Shown: piece by piece, positions 60,541 through 64,000 of the stretch
Position numbering within the stretch: position 1 is the first letter of the stretch
Layout: each line of letters opens with the position of its first letter
Assembly: GCA_946699065.1 (NCBI GenBank)
Contig: CAMPDV010000380.1
Span: 248,001 to 312,000 of the forward strand
Reading direction: 5' to 3'
DNA from: Loxodes magnus
Lineage: Eukaryota; Ciliophora; Karyorelictea; Loxodida; Loxodidae
Length of the DNA: 64,000 nt
The notes under the pieces: generated by a model
Told to the model about the DNA's origin: nothing
Databases searched by the model: none
What the model saw: only the letters and a program-made list of their open reading frames with translations
Program-made: the position numbers and the translations under genes

Positions 60541-61680
60541 AAATTTTACCAAAGAAGGGTTTATTTGCTTAAATAGTCGAAGATCTATGATTTTTAGAAT
60601 GTGATTAAAATTGATTTCGACCTATTGTTCTTAGGATATTCTATGTTTCATTTTTTTGGAAGCAGCACTATATAAGATTCTTTAAGTTGTTACGGCATTT
60701 TCTCCGATTGTAAAATTTTCTGTATTTTTTTTGTTGCTAAATTTAAAAGATTTTCACCACCTGCTTATATTTAGTCTGATTCAGCAGCCTTTCATTTACT
60801 TAGTTTATTTATATAATTTATTATGTTTTTTATCTGAATCTTTATTTTAGTTTTATTTTTAAATTGATCTGGTAATCTGCTTTCACCTTTCTTGTATAGT
60901 TCTTTTCAGTAATTTTATAAATTTCTAAATGTTTTCTTCGTTTAGTAGTATTCAGAAAGCATATTTTGTTTATTTGAACCACTTTTATATATTTTTAGAA
61001 GTATCATTTAGGCTTCCTTGATTTCCCTTATCAAGAAAAATATTGAATTAATTTCTTCTGTTTTTTTTTTCTTAAATTCTGTATCTACTTCTTTCTTCTT
61101 GTCTCAATTTTATTTACCGATCTATGTAAAAGTTTTCTTATCTTATCAACCTTTTAACCTGCTTCTCTTACTTTCTAAATTTTTTTGGTCTTATTGTTTC
61201 TATAGAATATTTTATTTTCTCATTGTGTATGCTATATATCCACATGTTTCTTAGATTCTTCCTTACTTTTTTTCCTATCATTTCTAATAGAAATGTTTGC
61301 TGTCTAGATTTAAAAAATCTTAAATTCTATCTTTTCTGCTCATTTTTTTAATTTTTTCTGAACTTTTTGTCGTTTTAATCCTTAGCCTTTTAAATTTTGC
61401 GTTTTACCTGCTTTTCACAATAGTTTATATTTAATTACTGTTTACTATTAAATTTTATATAATTTTTTCTTTAGGGATATTTTAGATCAAGTTATTGATC
61501 AATTTTCTTGCTTACTTTCTATTTTTCCTTTTTTTATTCTATTTTTTCTATTTTTTCTTTTTAGTTATTAAATATTTGTTTCTTAATTGGAAATGCTTAA
61601 GATTTTTGAGACTATTTTCTTAAACTTATTAAGTATTTATATATAAATTAGATTATTCATTTTACTTTTTAACAAGTTTA
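60490..61680 (-). CDS. Unidentified basic helical ORF, possibly retroelement-derived
   Basis: On the minus strand one frame reads for about 390 codons without frameshift: a Lys/Gln/Glu-rich N-terminus, then RFFKSRQQTFLLEMIGKKVR, NLRNMWIYSIHNEKIKYSIE, DTSKNIQKWFKQTKYAF, ILLNEENIQKFIKLLKRTIQ, and near the end ENFTIGENAVTTQRILYSAA and KIIDLRLFKQINPSL. TGA occurs at AF-x-ILL and QER-x-KQI, both Trp-like, and more often near the C-terminus. It overlaps the 3' end of the plus-strand endonuclease fragment by about 50 bases, so the two belong to different insertions or the junction is rearranged. The plus-strand ORF 61018-61254 is its shadow. No motif recognised. Confidence 0.4.
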
Positions 61681-61689
61681 CCAAGGGAG

Positions 61690-62930
61690 AAACTATTTCT
61701 TAGGTGATTTTTATTGCAATTATTTAATAAAAAACAAAAAAATAGAAATAATAAGAAATAATAAGCTTTTAAGCGGAATTGGAAAAAGATCAAAATTAAT
61801 CATAAATCAATTCTTAAAAAAGCTAAATTTAAGAAATGTAGAACTTTTATACTAATAATTGATACTTTGAGCGAAAGGTTTTTTCTAAAATTCTAGTAAG
61901 TAAAATAAGATCCAAAATCTCGAAAAAGGAAATAAAATTTTGCTAAAAGATTAAAGGTTTGCAGAACAAAAGTAAGTTGTTAAACTATTATCCTAAGCCA
62001 AAATAAAAAAAAGTGTTATAAAGTAAATTTTTCAGTAATTTATGCAACATTGATAGAGCTAAAAGAAATAGCAACTCCTTTTAAAAAGTAACAATTATCA
62101 TTGATTTCCAAAATTCAACATGCATTATAGAGATTTTAAGAAGTTAGAAAATAATAGACATAAATTAACAAATTTTGAATGAAATAGAAATAAGAAATTA
62201 GATAGATAAATTATTACATTTTATAGATTAAAAAGAGAATATAAAATTCTAAATATTCTTAATAATTTAATTTATGCATATATTATTTTTTAATCAAAAT
62301 AATTACTAAAAAACTTTTTTTATTTAATATTTAATAAAATAAAAGCTAAAAGTATTAAAAGGATAATTAAATAAAAATAAAAATTTATATATAAATAAGA
62401 ATTGAAAATGATATCTATGTAATATTTTACATATCATTAAATAAGGGCGTAAAAATAAAAAAAATTTATCTTATAAAAAGACTTTTTAATTAAAATAAAA
62501 TAAACTAACAATACAAAAAAGAAAAGAAATTAGTGTAAAAAGAATACAAATTCTATGAAAAGATTTTTGAAAGAAATAAATAAGATAAGAAGCACGTAGT
62601 AACATAATTGAACGAAATTTAAATAAAAATTTTGAAAGTTAAAAAATTCATTATGAAGTTTTACACTATGATAGCGTTTTTTTGAGATTTGTCTGATAAT
62701 AAATATGATCGAAAAAAATAAAAGAATAAAATCTCAGGAAATGTTAATTAAGAACGCGATTTTTTATCTATTAAGTCTATGTCTATTTAGTTAGATCCAA
62801 AAATTTCTCATTTGATTCTTTGAATATTGGAAATTGCAGATGCTGAATTAAAGTAATACTCAGTTATGATTAGAAACTGTCGATATATTTAAACAAAATA
62901 GCTATAAAAAGAAATTTATATGGTAAAAAA
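61690..62930. other. AT-rich intergenic DNA
   Basis: No coding frame, RNA gene or repeat unit recognised; leads into the terminal satellite. Confidence 0.4.
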
Positions 62931-62939
62931 ATACAAAAA

Positions 62940-64000
62940 TAAATTTAATTTAAATAAATTTAAATTTAAGTAAAACTGATTATAATATTAATAAAAATAA
63001 ATTTAAGTAAAACTGATTTTTATATTAATAAAATAAAATTTAAGTAAAACTTATTTTAATATAAATAAAAATAAAATTTAAGTAAAACTGATTTTAATAT
63101 TAATAAAAATAAAATTTAAGTAAAACTGATTTACATATTAACAAAAATAAAATTTAAGTAAAACTGATTTTTATATTAATAAAATAAAATTTAAGTAAAA
63201 CTGATTTTAATATTAATAAAAATAATCTTAAGAAAAACTGATTTTAATATTATTAAAATAAAAATTAAGTAAAACTGATTTTTATATTAATAAAATAAAA
63301 TTTAAGTAAAACTGATTTTTATATTAATAAAATAAAATTTAAGTAAAACTGATTTTAATATTAATAAAAATAATCTTAAGAAAAACTGATTTTAATATTA
63401 TTAAAATAAAAATTAAGTAAAATTGATTTTAATATTAATAAAATCAAAATTTAAGTAAAACTGATTTTTTTATTAATAAAATAAATTGAGTAGGACTGAT
63501 TTTAATTTAAATAAAAATAAATTTAAGCAAAGACTGATTATAATATTAATAAAAATAAAATTTAAGTAAAAATGATTTTAATTTAAATAAAATTAAATTT
63601 AAGTAAAACTGATTTTAATTTAAATAAAATTAAATTTAAGTAAAACTGATTTTAATTTAAATAAAATTGAATTTAAGTAATACTGATTTTAATATTAATA
63701 AATTAAATTTAAGTAAAACTGATTTTAATATTAATAAATTAAATTTAAGTAAAACTGATTTTAATATTAATAAATTAAAATTTAAGTAAAACTGATTTTA
63801 ATATCAATAAAATATTAATTTGTGTAAAACTGATTTAGATTAAAATAAAATTAAATTTAAGTAAAAATGATTTTAATTTAAATAAAAATAAAATTTAAGA
63901 AAAACTGATTTTTATATTAATAAAATAAAATTTAAGTAAAACTGATTTTAATATTATTAAAATAAAATTTAAGTAAAACTGATTTTAATATTAATAAAAA
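62940..64000. repeat. Tandem satellite, 36-38 bp unit, continuing past the window
   Basis: About 28 imperfect copies of a unit containing TTTAAGTAAAACTGATTTTA followed by an ATTAATAAAAT-type segment, for example unit starts near 63005 and 63042. Differences are mostly in the number of A and T residues, in TTTAAAT versus ATTAAT variants, and in a few ATCTTAAG copies. The array is still running at base 64000, so its full length is unknown. Confidence 0.9.

Noticed and set aside
62940..64000. CRISPR-like array
   Set aside because: Units are near-identical with no unique spacers and the setting is eukaryotic; it is a satellite.
1..64000. Tetrahymena chromosome-breakage 15-mer or telomere repeats marking a germline contig
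   Set aside because: No stretch matching the breakage sequence or G4T2-type repeats was seen, and TGA at conserved Trp positions argues against Tetrahymena, where TGA is the stop.

Overview
The window reads as nuclear DNA of a ciliate. It is about 78% A+T. Almost no reading frame is longer than 80 codons under the standard code, yet long protein-like frames appear once TAA and TAG are read as glutamine. Several of those frames also contain TGA at positions where tryptophan is expected (two kinase sites, one NACHT site), so UGA may also be a sense codon, as in karyorelictean ciliates or Condylostoma. I could not run a search, so species, and germline versus somatic origin, are not settled. Because so many codons may be sense, frame choices rest on amino-acid composition, known motifs, or agreement between two copies. 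Gene ends are approximate unless a codon is named.

Layout. 1-12.4 kb: unidentified plus-strand protein-like genes (1.7-3.0, 4.3-8.4, 9.4-10.0 kb) and a minus-strand beta-helix surface-type protein (9.9-12.4 kb). 12.66-14.6 kb: a plus-strand RING finger/coiled-coil/ubiquitin-like protein whose 3' end runs into about 29 GTAAG...AG intron-like units, mostly separated by exactly 3 nt. This is the most unusual object in the window. 14.6-22.7 kb: extremely AT-rich, gene-free DNA. 22.7-26.7 kb: a minus-strand HEAT-like/NACHT NTPase with a basic coiled-coil tail. 28.3-30.1 kb: two small plus-strand genes.

30.2-34.4 kb and 42.6-46.7 kb hold two diverged copies of one two-gene unit in opposite orientation. 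They flank unidentified genes at 36.7-38.7 (minus) and 39.4-41.6 kb (plus). 47.9-48.7 kb (minus) is a Gag-like zinc-knuckle ORF. 49.5-50.7 kb is another plus-strand gene. 52.0-53.3 kb (minus) is a decayed protein kinase and 54.3-55.1 kb (minus) an ENTH-like gene. 55.6-56.0 kb is a GC-richer, hairpin-rich block that looks like a structured RNA. 56.5-57.3 kb is a broken ORF followed by a strong hairpin. 59.5-60.5 kb is a non-LTR retrotransposon endonuclease fragment, abutting a minus-strand ORF (60.5-61.7 kb). 62.9-64.0 kb is a 36-38 bp satellite that continues past the window.

Many genes (beta-helix, NACHT, kinase, ENTH, copy B) need single-base frame changes, some in A runs. They may be decayed or carry assembly indels. 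No tRNA, rRNA, telomere or CRISPR was seen.
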